A stretch of DNA of 18,918 nt from JAGOUY01 sp964541725 (GTDB taxonomy: Bacteria; Patescibacteriota; Patescibacteriia; 2-12-FULL-60-25). The position numbers and the translations under genes are program-made. The notes beneath the pieces were generated by a model, which worked only from the letters and a program-made list of their open reading frames with translations, was not told the DNA's origin and searched no databases. Numbering within the stretch: the first letter of the stretch is position 1; every line of letters starts with the position of its first letter. The stretch spans positions 1 to 18,918 of the forward strand of contig CAZIQG010000016.1 of assembly GCA_964541725.1 (NCBI GenBank), given 5' to 3'. This document shows, piece by piece, positions 7,091 through 14,383 of this stretch.

Positions 7091-9044
7091 CCGGTTCTTT
7101 TTTGTTCCGGATGCCCAAGATCGTGATTGGCATGTAGCCCCTGAACGAGGTTCAGAAGTCCAGCATGAAGTCATGTATGAGGAGGGAGCCACATCTATTC
7201 GTGACCGTCCTCTGTATTTAGGCGATCCATTTACCTGGAAGCGCTTTTTAAGCTTGCAGATTTGTGTCGCTGTTGTTCTCTTAGGCCTACTGGGTCGCGC
7301 GTTTTGGATGCAGCAGTGGCAAGGGGATGTGTATGCGCGCTTGGCTGAGTCTAACCGGCTGCGCGAAGAACCGCTCTGGCCAAAGCGAGGGATTATTCGT
7401 GACCGAACGGGGATTGTCCTGGCAGATAATATTCCGCGCTTTCAGGTGACGATGGTTCCGCGCGAACTTGCGAAAGGAGATCAACTTTCACTTGACTTAG
7501 GCCAAGCAGCACGCCTGTTGGGCGGGAGTATCAATGATTTGCGTGAGCTCGCAAGTGCGACGGGAACGGCGCGTGATGAAACCATTTTAGTCGTGGATGG
7601 TTTGTCGTATGAACGTGCGATGTCACTGGCTGTTGCCTTGCCTCATTTGCCGGGATTTTATTTGGAGATTCGTCCTAAGCGACGTTATCCGCTTACGCCT
7701 ACGATTCCGAGTTTGGCGCATGTGTTGGGATATGTGGGGAAAGTGTCGGAGCAAGAGTACGCTACACATGCCGCCGAAGGCTATCGACGCGTGGATGAAA
7801 TTGGGAAAAGCGGGATTGAAGGGACCTATGAGATGGAGTTGCGGGGGACGGTGGGGGAGCGAGTGAGTGAAGTGGATGCGTTTGGACGCAGAAGAGCCGG
7901 GTTACGCGAGACGCCTTCTATCGACGGGAAGGAGATGCGTCTTACCCTTGATAGCCAGCTCCAGTCGGCCTCCGAAGCAGCTTTGCAGACCCAATTAGAA
8001 CGTGCCAAGGCCACACGCGGAGCGGTCGTCGCGATGGATCCGCGGGACGGGAGTATCCTTGCGCTCGTTTCGTGGCCAGGGTACGACAATAATATTTTCT
8101 CGGGAACGGTGTCTTCGACGTTGTATCGACAATTGGCGGATAGTCCGGATCACCCTTTATTTCCTCGGGCTTGGTCAGGGACGTATCCCTCTGGTTCGAC
8201 GGCCAAGATTATTATTTCGGCCGCCGCTTTAGCGGAGAAGATCATTACTCCGGCGACGACCGTGTTCTCGGTGGGAGGGATCCGCGTGGGACCATGGTTT
8301 TTTCCGGATTGGAAAGCGGGGGGACATGGGACGACGAATGTGCGCAGCGCGATCGCGTGGTCGGTGAATACCTTTTATTACTATATTGGAGGCGGCTACG
8401 AATCTTTTGTTGGCTTGGGAAGTGATCGTTTAGGCGCGTGGATGCGCCGCTTTGGGTTGGGAGAGAAGACGGGGATCGATTTGCCTGCAGAAGCGGCGGG
8501 GTTTGTCCCAAGTAAAGAATGGAAGCAAGAAACGAAACATGAGCCGTGGTTTTTAGGTGATACCTATAACTTGTCGATTGGACAAGGAGATTTGCTGGTG
8601 ACTCCGCTTCAAGTCGCGCAATATGCGGCCGCCGTCGCAAATGGTGGTACGCTCTTACGTCCACATGTCCTTGAATCGATGAAGGCGATTCAAGGAGGGG
8701 AGCGTTCTGGTCCCACCTTTACCCCACGTGCGACGCACTTGGCGGAGAAGGAGGTATTAGAGACGGTTCGTTTAGGGATGCGTGATGCGGTTACGTATGG
8801 ATCTGCCCGTGCTTTAAGTGTATTGCCCTTTGCCGCCGCAGGAAAAACGGGAACGGCCCAGTGGAGTTCTAATAAACAAACGCATGCCTGGTTTACCGGG
8901 TTTGCTCCGTTTGAGTCTCCCGAAATTGTGGTAGCGGTTTTGGTAGAAGAAGGGGGAGAAGGTTCAAGTTTTGCGGTACCTGTCGCTAAAGACGTCTTGC
9001 AGGCGTGGTGGAAGTTAAAGAATGAACGGGGAGGGAGTTTTTAG
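7083..9044 (+). CDS. mrdA: Penicillin-binding protein 2 (peptidoglycan D,D-transpeptidase)
   Basis: A 653-residue class B penicillin-binding protein that cross-links side-wall peptidoglycan. A ~55-residue cytoplasmic N-terminus precedes one membrane helix (~58-75, LQICVAVVLLGLLGRAFW). The dimerisation domain starts with KRGIIRDRTGIVLADN. The transpeptidase domain has all three active-site motifs: S-T-A-K with nucleophile Ser372 and Lys375, S-V-N at 427-429, and K-T-G at 588-590. The cytoplasmic tail is longer than usual; an internal start is possible, but the first ATG overlaps mreD (translational coupling). No rodA gene follows; the partner glycosyltransferase must lie elsewhere. Confidence 0.96.
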   Translation: MASRFFFVPDAQDRDWHVAPERGSEVQHEVMYEEGATSIRDRPLYLGDPFTWKRFLSLQICVAVVLLGLLGRAFWMQQWQGDVYARLAESNRLREEPLWPKRGIIRDRTGIVLADNIPRFQVTMVPRELAKGDQLSLDLGQAARLLGGSINDLRELASATGTARDETILVVDGLSYERAMSLAVALPHLPGFYLEIRPKRRYPLTPTIPSLAHVLGYVGKVSEQEYATHAAEGYRRVDEIGKSGIEGTYEMELRGTVGERVSEVDAFGRRRAGLRETPSIDGKEMRLTLDSQLQSASEAALQTQLERAKATRGAVVAMDPRDGSILALVSWPGYDNNIFSGTVSSTLYRQLADSPDHPLFPRAWSGTYPSGSTAKIIISAAALAEKIITPATTVFSVGGIRVGPWFFPDWKAGGHGTTNVRSAIAWSVNTFYYYIGGGYESFVGLGSDRLGAWMRRFGLGEKTGIDLPAEAAGFVPSKEWKQETKHEPWFLGDTYNLSIGQGDLLVTPLQVAQYAAAVANGGTLLRPHVLESMKAIQGGERSGPTFTPRATHLAEKEVLETVRLGMRDAVTYGSARALSVLPFAAAGKTGTAQWSSNKQTHAWFTGFAPFESPEIVVAVLVEEGGEGSSFAVPVAKDVLQAWWKLKNERGGSF

Positions 9045-9051
9045 TCTTTTG

Positions 9052-9080
9052 TTGACGGCTTTATTAAGGTTGTGTATTGT
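9052..9080 (+). promoter_or_regulatory. Putative promoter upstream of greA
   Basis: TTGACG (9052-9057), 17-nt spacer, TATTGT (9075-9080). The expected start near 9087 would give a ~125-nt leader before greA, unusually long for this window. A second -10-like TATCTT (9194-9199) lies 14 nt before the greA ATG without a clear -35 box. Confidence 0.5.
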
Positions 9081-9114
9081 TTTTCTATCAGGGCGGAGAC
9101 ATCTGCTCATCGAT

Positions 9115-9138
9115 CGAAAACGTCTAAGCACGTTTTTT
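9115..9138 (+). terminator. Possible terminator/attenuator in the mrdA-greA gap
   Basis: AAAACGT (9117-9123), 6-nt loop, ACGTTTT (9130-9136), with the T run extending to 9138. The stem is AT-rich and weak. It could end the mre operon or act as an attenuator for a transcript begun at ~9087. The rest of the 169-bp gap is T-rich with no gene I can support. Confidence 0.4.
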
Positions 9139-9213
9139 CGTTTGCTCTTTTCGCTGCGCTATTTTATCCATTTTTTCTCTTCTTAAGATCCAGGTATCTT
9201 TTGTTTTTTGTTT

Positions 9214-9678
9214 ATGTCCCCCGTTCAATATTTGTCCCAAGACCGTTTAGATGCGCTGGTGGCTGAACTCCACGACCTTAAGACCGTTAAACGTCGTGAA
9301 GTCGCGGATCGTATTGAGGTTGCCAAAGCCTTGGGGGACTTGTCAGAGAACGCGGAATATCATGAAGCCAAGGATGCCATGATCTTACTTGAGACGCATA
9401 TTTTTGAAGTGGAGGAACTCATCAAAAATGCACGCGTGATTGATGAGAAGGCGACGTCCGATGGCGTGGCGCGTGTTGGCTCTACCGTTGTCGTTGAAGT
9501 AAACGGAAAAGAAAAAACCTTTCAAATTGTCGGTTCGAATGAAGCGGACCCAGTGAATGGAAAAATCTCGAATGAGTCGCCAATCGGAAGTGCGATCATC
9601 GGCTATGGCAAAGGTGACAAGGTGCTTGTTACGACACCCGCAGGCACGGTGCCCTATCTTATTAAAAAAGTTTCTTAA
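9214..9678 (+). CDS. greA: Transcription elongation factor GreA
   Basis: A 154-residue factor that enters the RNA polymerase secondary channel and stimulates cleavage of backtracked RNA. The N-terminal antiparallel coiled coil (~10-75) contains the family signature GDLSENAEYHEAKDA, with the acidic tip between the helices. The C-terminal FKBP-like domain has VGSTVVVEV, FQIVGSNEADP and ISNESPIGSAIIGYGKGDKV. Length is typical (~158). ATG 9214 is chosen over TTG 9208 because the protein then starts MSPVQYLSQ as is usual. The upstream bases are T-rich with no Shine-Dalgarno site. It heads a cluster with lysS 11 bp downstream. Confidence 0.96.
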   Translation: MSPVQYLSQDRLDALVAELHDLKTVKRREVADRIEVAKALGDLSENAEYHEAKDAMILLETHIFEVEELIKNARVIDEKATSDGVARVGSTVVVEVNGKEKTFQIVGSNEADPVNGKISNESPIGSAIIGYGKGDKVLVTTPAGTVPYLIKKVS

Positions 9679-9689
9679 ACATTCCTCGT

Positions 9690-11183
9690 ATGTTGCTTGA
9701 TGAATTTCAAGTACGCCAAGAGAAACTCGCCAAGCTCCAAGCTCTTGGTCTTGATCCATACGCGATCACGGTTCAGCGCACCCATACCGTCGGAGATGTT
9801 CTTCTTCAGTTTGAGAAGTTTGCTGCCGAGTCGAAGGTTGTTACGTTAGCGGGGCGCGTTCTTACGATCCGTGTTCATGGAGGAATGATGTTTGCGGATG
9901 TAGCGGATGAATCCGGAAAAATTCAGTTCACCTTTAAGCAGGATGACATTGGGGAAGAAATCTTTGCCCGTTTTCGTGATTTGATTGATCCTTCGGATAT
10001 TGTTGAAGCGACTGGTGTCTTGTTTGTAACGAAGCGTGGAGAAAAGTCCTTGAGCATTCAATCGTGGCGCGTATTGTCTAAGGCGTTGCGTCCTTTGCCT
10101 GAGAAGTGGCATGGGTTGCAAGATGTGGAAGCGCGTTACCGTCACCGCGAGGTTGACCTGATTATCAACCCCGAGACGCGCAAGCGGTTGGTTGCACGTT
10201 CTCGGATGGTATCTGCCCTTCGTCGCTATTTGGATGAGCGTGGCTTCATGGAAGTTGAAACGCCGATCTTGCAAGCTATTCCTGGTGGAGCCAACGCACG
10301 TCCTTTTATCACGCACCATAATTCGTTAGATGTGGATTTGTATTTGCGGATCGCGCCGGAATTATTTTTGAAGAGACTTGTGGTCGGAGGATTTGAAAAG
10401 ATCTACGAAATTGGTCGTTCCTTTCGCAATGAGGGCATTGATTACGCGCACAATCCTGAATTTACCATGATGGAATTATACTGGGCCTTTTGTCCGAGCA
10501 AGGATGTTTTTGTAACCTTTCTTGAAGACACGATGCGCCACATGATTCAAGGCGCGGTTGGTGCGCTCCGTGTACCTTACGAAGACCATGAGATTGATTT
10601 TTCGGTAGAGTGGCCACGGGTGACGTTTCGCCAAGCGATTATTGATGCCTGTGGGATTGATATCGACTTGCATCGCGATGAGCTGTCTTTGAAGCAAGCG
10701 GTGAAAGAAAAAAAGGTCAAGGTTGATTTCAAGAATGCTGTCGGTATTGGTGAGCACTACGATGAGCTGTACAAGAAGACGGCACGCGTCGCGTTTCGCC
10801 AGCCAACCTGGGTACTTGATTATCCCGTTGATCTTAAGCCATTGGCAGGTAGTTGCGAATATGATGCAACCAAGAGCGCGTCTGTGCAGTTGGTCGTAGA
10901 AGGCGCGGAGATTATCAACGCCTATTATCATGAATTAACGAACCCACTTGACCAACGTCGCCGCTTTGAAGCGCAAGAAGCCTTGCGCGAAAAGGGAAGT
11001 CACGAAGCTCAGCATTTAGATGAAGACTTTTTATCTGCCTTAGAGCAGGGGATGCCGCCTACGTCTGGAGTTGGAATCGGGATTGATCGCTTGATCGCTT
11101 TTTTGACCAACGCGCCAAACTTGAAAGAGGTGATTGCGTTTCCTACGTTGCGACCTAAGAAGAGTAGTGAGGGGCAGGAATAA
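9690..11183 (+). CDS. lysS: Lysyl-tRNA synthetase, class II
   Basis: A 497-residue enzyme that charges tRNA-Lys. An N-terminal OB-fold anticodon domain (~40-150; VVTLAGRVLTIRVHGGMMFA) is followed by the class II core. Motif 1 lies around RYLDERGFMEVETPIL. Motif 2 is FRNEGIDYAHNPEF (~244-257). Motif 3 is GVGIGIDRLIAFL (~460-472). Length matches bacterial LysRS (~490-505). The start follows CATTCCTCGT with no purine-rich ribosome site. It is 11 bp after greA and 10 bp before the next gene, so one transcript is likely. Confidence 0.97.
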   Translation: MLLDEFQVRQEKLAKLQALGLDPYAITVQRTHTVGDVLLQFEKFAAESKVVTLAGRVLTIRVHGGMMFADVADESGKIQFTFKQDDIGEEIFARFRDLIDPSDIVEATGVLFVTKRGEKSLSIQSWRVLSKALRPLPEKWHGLQDVEARYRHREVDLIINPETRKRLVARSRMVSALRRYLDERGFMEVETPILQAIPGGANARPFITHHNSLDVDLYLRIAPELFLKRLVVGGFEKIYEIGRSFRNEGIDYAHNPEFTMMELYWAFCPSKDVFVTFLEDTMRHMIQGAVGALRVPYEDHEIDFSVEWPRVTFRQAIIDACGIDIDLHRDELSLKQAVKEKKVKVDFKNAVGIGEHYDELYKKTARVAFRQPTWVLDYPVDLKPLAGSCEYDATKSASVQLVVEGAEIINAYYHELTNPLDQRRRFEAQEALREKGSHEAQHLDEDFLSALEQGMPPTSGVGIGIDRLIAFLTNAPNLKEVIAFPTLRPKKSSEGQE

Positions 11184-11193
11184 TAAATAAGGT

Positions 11194-11592
11194 ATGACCG
11201 TTCTGTGTCTTGGGACATTTGATCGACTCCATCCTGGGCATGAAGATTATTTTCGTCAGGCAAGGGAATTAGGAGATCGCCTGGTCGTCGTCGTTGCGCG
11301 TGACGAAACGGTTCAAAATGTGAAGGGTCATGAGCCATTGCAGCCAGAGAATGTTCGTTTAGAAGCTGTTGCGCATCATCCTCTTGTTTCTGAAGCGCGT
11401 CTTGGTTTGCCAGGGGATAAATATCGGATTATTGAGGAGATACAGCCCGATATCATCTTGCTCGGGTATGATCAACAGGTGTTTACGGAATCTTTGGAGC
11501 AGGTCTTGCGTGCGCGTGGTGTATCGTGCACGGTGAAGAGAGCGAATCCATATAAGCCAGAAATCTATAAATCATCTTTGTTAAATATATGA
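11194..11592 (+). CDS. RibL-like nucleotidyltransferase (archaeal-type FAD synthase family)
   Basis: A 132-residue HxGH-type nucleotidyltransferase. It has the N-terminal signature LGTFDRLHPGHEDYF (HPGH at 13-16), VVVVARDETV (31-40), LGYDQ (90-94) and the terminal S-S pair (YKSSLL) that belongs to the adenylate-binding region. The pattern VVVVARD plus LGYDQ is close to archaeal RibL, which adenylylates FMN to FAD, rather than the bacterial bifunctional RibF. TagD/glycerol-3-phosphate cytidylyltransferases are the main alternative. The substrate cannot be fixed from sequence. It sits between lysS and serS, overlapping serS by 4 bp (ATGA), so it is part of the operon. Confidence 0.85.
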   Translation: MTVLCLGTFDRLHPGHEDYFRQARELGDRLVVVVARDETVQNVKGHEPLQPENVRLEAVAHHPLVSEARLGLPGDKYRIIEEIQPDIILLGYDQQVFTESLEQVLRARGVSCTVKRANPYKPEIYKSSLLNI

Positions 11593-12860
11593 TCGATATC
11601 AAGTATCTACGTGAGCAACCTGATGCGTTGCGCAAAAATGTGAAACTTCGTAATGCGGCGGTAGATGTGGATGCGTTGTTTGTGTTGGATGAGCGTCGTT
11701 TGAGTTTGTTGCGTACGTTGGAAGAGATGCGTCGTGAACGGAATGAAGTGGCGGAAGCGATGAAATCTGCGACGGCAGAAACCCGCCCAGGCCTTATTGA
11801 GCGTGGGAAGGCGATTAAAGACCAGATTGGGACGCAGGAAGTAGAGTTAGACTCGGTAGAAACCGAGTGGAGAGGAATGTTGGCTCGCATCCCAAACCAT
11901 ACCCATCCCGATGCGCCGATTGGAGCGTCTGACGAAGACAATAAAGAGATTAAGCAGGTAGGAGAAGTCAAGAAGTTTTCTTTTCGTCCTCGCTCGCATG
12001 TTGAATTAGCGGAGATGCATGATCTCATGGATTTTACGCGAGCCGCCAAAGTTTCGGGGGCGAAGTTTTATTTTTTGAAAGGGAAGCTTGCTTTGTTGGA
12101 ACAGGCGTTGATTAAGTACGGTCTCGACCTGATTTCAAAAGAGGGATACGAAGTGTTAACAACTCCGGATGTGGCCAAGGAAGCGGTTTTGATTGGGAAA
12201 GGATTTTTACCACGTGGTCCTGAAAAGCAAGTGTATTATGTCGAAGAGCAGGATTTGGCGTTGGTAGGAACGTCTGAGATCACAGTGCTTGGATACCACA
12301 TGGATGAAGTGATTCCTGAGGCGGAGGTGCCAAAGAAGTACGTGGCGTTCTCACATTGTTTCCGTACAGAAGCCGGAGCCTATGGTCGCGAATCCTACGG
12401 TCTTTACCGCGTGCATCAATTTGCGAAGGTAGAAATGTTTGCCTTTGCAAAGCCAGAACAATCCGAGGCAATTCATGTGGAGTTTTTGCGTCTCGAAGAG
12501 ATGTTCTGGCAGAGCTTAGGGATTCCGTATCGCGTGGTTGATTGTTGTACGGGAGATTTGGGAGGATCTGACTATCGTCGTTACGATATCGAGGCCTGGA
12601 TGTGGGGCAAGAATGAAGGTCGTGGTGGGTGGGGAGAGGTGACGAGTACGTCTAACTGCATCGATTACCAAGCGCGTGGATTGCAGATTAAATACGGTGG
12701 CAAGGAAGGAGGTCGTGAATACGTCCATACCTTGAATGGAACGGTGGTCGCAACACCACGTGCGCTCTTGTCGATTTTAGAAAATTACCAACAGGAAGAT
12801 GGTTCAATTTTGATTCCTGAGGTGCTGAAATCGTACTGCGGATTTGATAGAATCGGGTAG
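11589..12860 (+). CDS. serS: Seryl-tRNA synthetase
   Basis: A 423-residue class II enzyme that charges tRNA-Ser and tRNA-Sec. It has the N-terminal start MIDIKYLREQPDALRKN and a long two-helix coiled-coil arm (~27-100), then the catalytic core: the serine-binding TSE motif (LVGTSEITVLGYHMDE), motif 2 FRTEAGAYGRESYGLYRVHQF (~258), GDLGGSDYRRYDIEAWM, and motif 3 region LNGTVVATPRALLSILENYQ (~381-400). Length is standard. The start overlaps the upstream gene by 4 bp; translational coupling is likely because no ribosome site is seen. Confidence 0.97.
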   Translation: MIDIKYLREQPDALRKNVKLRNAAVDVDALFVLDERRLSLLRTLEEMRRERNEVAEAMKSATAETRPGLIERGKAIKDQIGTQEVELDSVETEWRGMLARIPNHTHPDAPIGASDEDNKEIKQVGEVKKFSFRPRSHVELAEMHDLMDFTRAAKVSGAKFYFLKGKLALLEQALIKYGLDLISKEGYEVLTTPDVAKEAVLIGKGFLPRGPEKQVYYVEEQDLALVGTSEITVLGYHMDEVIPEAEVPKKYVAFSHCFRTEAGAYGRESYGLYRVHQFAKVEMFAFAKPEQSEAIHVEFLRLEEMFWQSLGIPYRVVDCCTGDLGGSDYRRYDIEAWMWGKNEGRGGWGEVTSTSNCIDYQARGLQIKYGGKEGGREYVHTLNGTVVATPRALLSILENYQQEDGSILIPEVLKSYCGFDRIG

Positions 12861-12870
12861 TAGGGTAGGG

Positions 12871-12899
12871 TTGCGACGAGGACATTTTTTTGCTACGTT
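12871..12899 (+). promoter_or_regulatory. Putative promoter of the 12906 gene
   Basis: TTGCGA (12871-12876), 17-nt spacer, TACGTT (12894-12899), then exactly 6 nt to ATG 12906. Moderate boxes at ideal spacing; predicts a leaderless mRNA. Confidence 0.45.
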
Positions 12900-12905
12900 G
12901 AAGGT

Positions 12906-13445
12906 ATGGATGGTCTCCTTATACATGTCTCGTGGGAATGGACGCTGGGGATCTTTGTCTCCTTGTCCGCAGCCTTGATTGGAATTGCCTGGAAGGCAAG
13001 TGCGCGTTTTACCGCCCTTGAGACATCTGTCGAGTGGATTAAAACAAGCTTAAACGACTTAAAGATAAACGCGGAGAACAATGCCTCTAAAACACCTGGT
13101 TTTATTGCGCATTCACCTGTTAATCTTACGAAGGCGGGGGAACATTGGTTGGCGGATAGTGGCCTTAAAGAATACATCGATACACATCAAGAACAATTTT
13201 TGGGTGTCTGTGAAGCTAAAAGAGAGACGAATCCTTACGAAGTTCAACAGCATGCGTTTGCTTTGCTCGACCATGTATCCTTTGAGGCGGCGATTGATAA
13301 TCGCTTAAAAACATTTGCCTTTGAGCAAGGGATTAGCATGTCGGTCTTAAGACGCGTAGGTGGTATTTATCTGCGTGATCTTTGCCTTGAACGGTTCGGG
13401 ATGAATACCGACGACATAGATAAGCATGCACCCGCGACTGCCTAA
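12906..13445 (+). CDS. Uncharacterised protein with N-terminal membrane anchor
   Basis: A 179-residue protein. One hydrophobic helix near residues 10-30 (WTLGIFVSLSAALIGIAW) is followed by a short helical linker (RFTALETSVEWIKTSLNDL). The soluble domain begins at about residue 65 with HSPVNLTKAGEHWLADSGLK, continues with YIDTHQEQFL and NPYEVQQHAFALLDHV, and ends with a helix carrying SVLRRVGGIYLRDLCLERFG. I have a general impression of unnamed bacterial proteins sharing the S-P-x-x-L-T-x-x-G pattern, but no assigned function. No catalytic motif is evident. It is transcribed away from serS with its own promoter and faces pyrF. Confidence 0.8.
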   Translation: MDGLLIHVSWEWTLGIFVSLSAALIGIAWKASARFTALETSVEWIKTSLNDLKINAENNASKTPGFIAHSPVNLTKAGEHWLADSGLKEYIDTHQEQFLGVCEAKRETNPYEVQQHAFALLDHVSFEAAIDNRLKTFAFEQGISMSVLRRVGGIYLRDLCLERFGMNTDDIDKHAPATA

Positions 13446-13477
13446 GGGATATGCACATCTGAACCTTGACGTAGGTT

Positions 13478-13506
13478 TTGGCAGGAGAAATAAGCTGTGA
13501 TATACT
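13478..13506 (+). promoter_or_regulatory. Strong sigma70-like promoter without a following gene
   Basis: TTGGCA (13478-13483), 17-nt spacer, TATACT (13501-13506): five of six matches in both boxes at ideal spacing. Unlike the leaderless promoters nearby, no ATG lies at the start site; the first is at 13531. Confidence 0.55.
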
Positions 13507-13512
13507 TTAGAC

Positions 13513-13582
13513 ACGGGAACGCAGACCCCGAATGCAAGGCAGTCAAATACACCAGGCTAAACGCCTGGTGTATTTGTATCTT
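13513..13582 (+). ncRNA. Candidate small RNA ending in a long hairpin
   Basis: A ~70-nt transcript is predicted from the promoter at 13478-13506 to just beyond the 14-bp hairpin at 13544-13576. The unpaired 5' part (13513-13543) shows no recognisable RNA family. An ATG at 13531 opens a 40-codon frame to 13651 that runs through the hairpin; it has no homology I recognise and is probably chance. It could equally be only a 3' spacer plus terminator. Confidence 0.35.
13544..13576. terminator. 14-bp hairpin, likely bidirectional terminator
   Basis: A perfect 14-bp stem (13544-13557 with 13563-13576) closed by the 5-nt loop TAAAC; the outer part is A/T-rich and the inner part is CCAGGC/GCCTGG. It lies between two convergent genes, 12906 (+) and pyrF (-). 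The stem's own AAA/TTT ends supply T residues on each strand, but there is no long T tract, so efficiency is uncertain. Confidence 0.6.
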
Positions 13583-13630
13583 CTTGATCCAATTCTTTTC
13601 TTCGAACAATGTTGGGAGAAAAGAAGTGGA

Positions 13631-13649
13631 GGCGTAAGCGAGGTACGCC
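13631..13649 (-). terminator. Possible weak terminator after pyrF
   Basis: GGCGTA and TACGCC (13631-13636, 13644-13649) form a 6-bp stem with a 7-nt loop, 30 bp downstream of the pyrF stop. On the minus strand it is followed by a C/T-rich tail (TCCACTTCTTTT). Stem short, support moderate. Confidence 0.35.
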
Positions 13650-13678
13650 GACGGTAGAGAGTTATTGAAGGCGGGTGT

Positions 13679-14296
13679 CTATTGTTCGATAGCTGCCACG
13701 ATCTGCTGGTTGAATTCGCGAGCCGCGGCGGCGGGATGCTCTGCGTCGCGGATCGGTCTTCCGACCACCAGGTAGGTTGCCCCATTCTGGATGGCTCCCG
13801 TCGCGGTACCGGTGCGTGCTTGGTCGTTGTTTGTACCATCCGATTGCCTGATGCCGGGGTTCACGACGATCGTGTCCGGCTTGAGTGCTGTACGCATGGA
13901 GAGCGTTTCCTCGGGTGAGCACACGATGCCGTGACACCCAGCGCTTTCTGCGACGACGGCGAGAGATGTGGCGATTCTCCGAAAGAGTTCCTGTCGATAG
14001 GGTTCTTCCTTGATTGCCCTCTCGCCCTCTGCTGGCGTGATCAAACCGATCGTCACGAGATCCTGCGGGGTGTGTGACGTGAGGATGGTGATGGCGAGGA
14101 TCCGAAGGTCCGGGTTGGTTGTGGCCGCACCTTTCACGGCTGCTCGCATCATCCCTTCTCCGCCGAGGGCGTGTACCGTCAGGAAGTTGGCTCCGAGCCT
14201 CCCCGCGTTCATGGCCGCTCTTTCCACCGTAGCGGGGATGTCATGGAGTTTCATGTCCAGGAACACCCTTCCACCCGCTCCCATGATCGTCCTCAC
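13679..14296 (-). CDS. pyrF: Orotidine 5'-phosphate decarboxylase, N-terminally truncated
   Basis: PyrF makes UMP from OMP in pyrimidine synthesis. The 205-residue frame carries the core of a type I enzyme: the catalytic D-x-K-x2-D in RVFLDMKLHDIP (~11-22), LTVHALGGEGMM, AITILTS, GCHGIVCSPEE, the phosphate-binding VVNPGIR, and the C-terminal YLVVGRPIRDAEHP. Normal enzymes have ~40 more N-terminal residues holding strands 1 and 2, with a substrate-binding Asp and a Lys. Here homology stops at VEVVRTIM: three matching codons lie upstream of the GTG start, then an in-frame TAG at 14306-14308. Only 87 bp separate it from rnhB, so the missing part does not fit. The gene is far richer in GC than its neighbours (65-70% in sampled 60-bp lines). 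It is probably an acquired, decaying or non-canonical gene; a functional short form is not excluded. Confidence 0.85.
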   Translation of the reverse strand: MRTIMGAGGRVFLDMKLHDIPATVERAAMNAGRLGANFLTVHALGGEGMMRAAVKGAATTNPDLRILAITILTSHTPQDLVTIGLITPAEGERAIKEEPYRQELFRRIATSLAVVAESAGCHGIVCSPEETLSMRTALKPDTIVVNPGIRQSDGTNNDQARTGTATGAIQNGATYLVVGRPIRDAEHPAAAAREFNQQIVAAIEQ

Positions 14297-14383
14297 GACC
14301 TCAACCTAATCGTTCGAAGGGATCTTCGATGTTTTGCGACGCACGAGAAGTTTTATTTACTGCTTTCTCTTCATGCTTGTTCC

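Noticed and set aside
9072..9266. 64-codon frame before and into greA
   Set aside because: Composition is Phe/Leu/Arg-rich from T-rich DNA, it overlaps greA out of frame and shows no start signal or motif.
13531..13651. 40-codon frame from ATG 13531
   Set aside because: Passes through the 14-bp hairpin and a second inverted repeat; no ribosome site or homology.
14297..14383. Missing N-terminus of PyrF in another frame (frameshift)
   Set aside because: The 87 bp gap is too short for the ~40 missing residues plus start, and none of the frames reads like the LIVALD or F-x-K-V-G segments.
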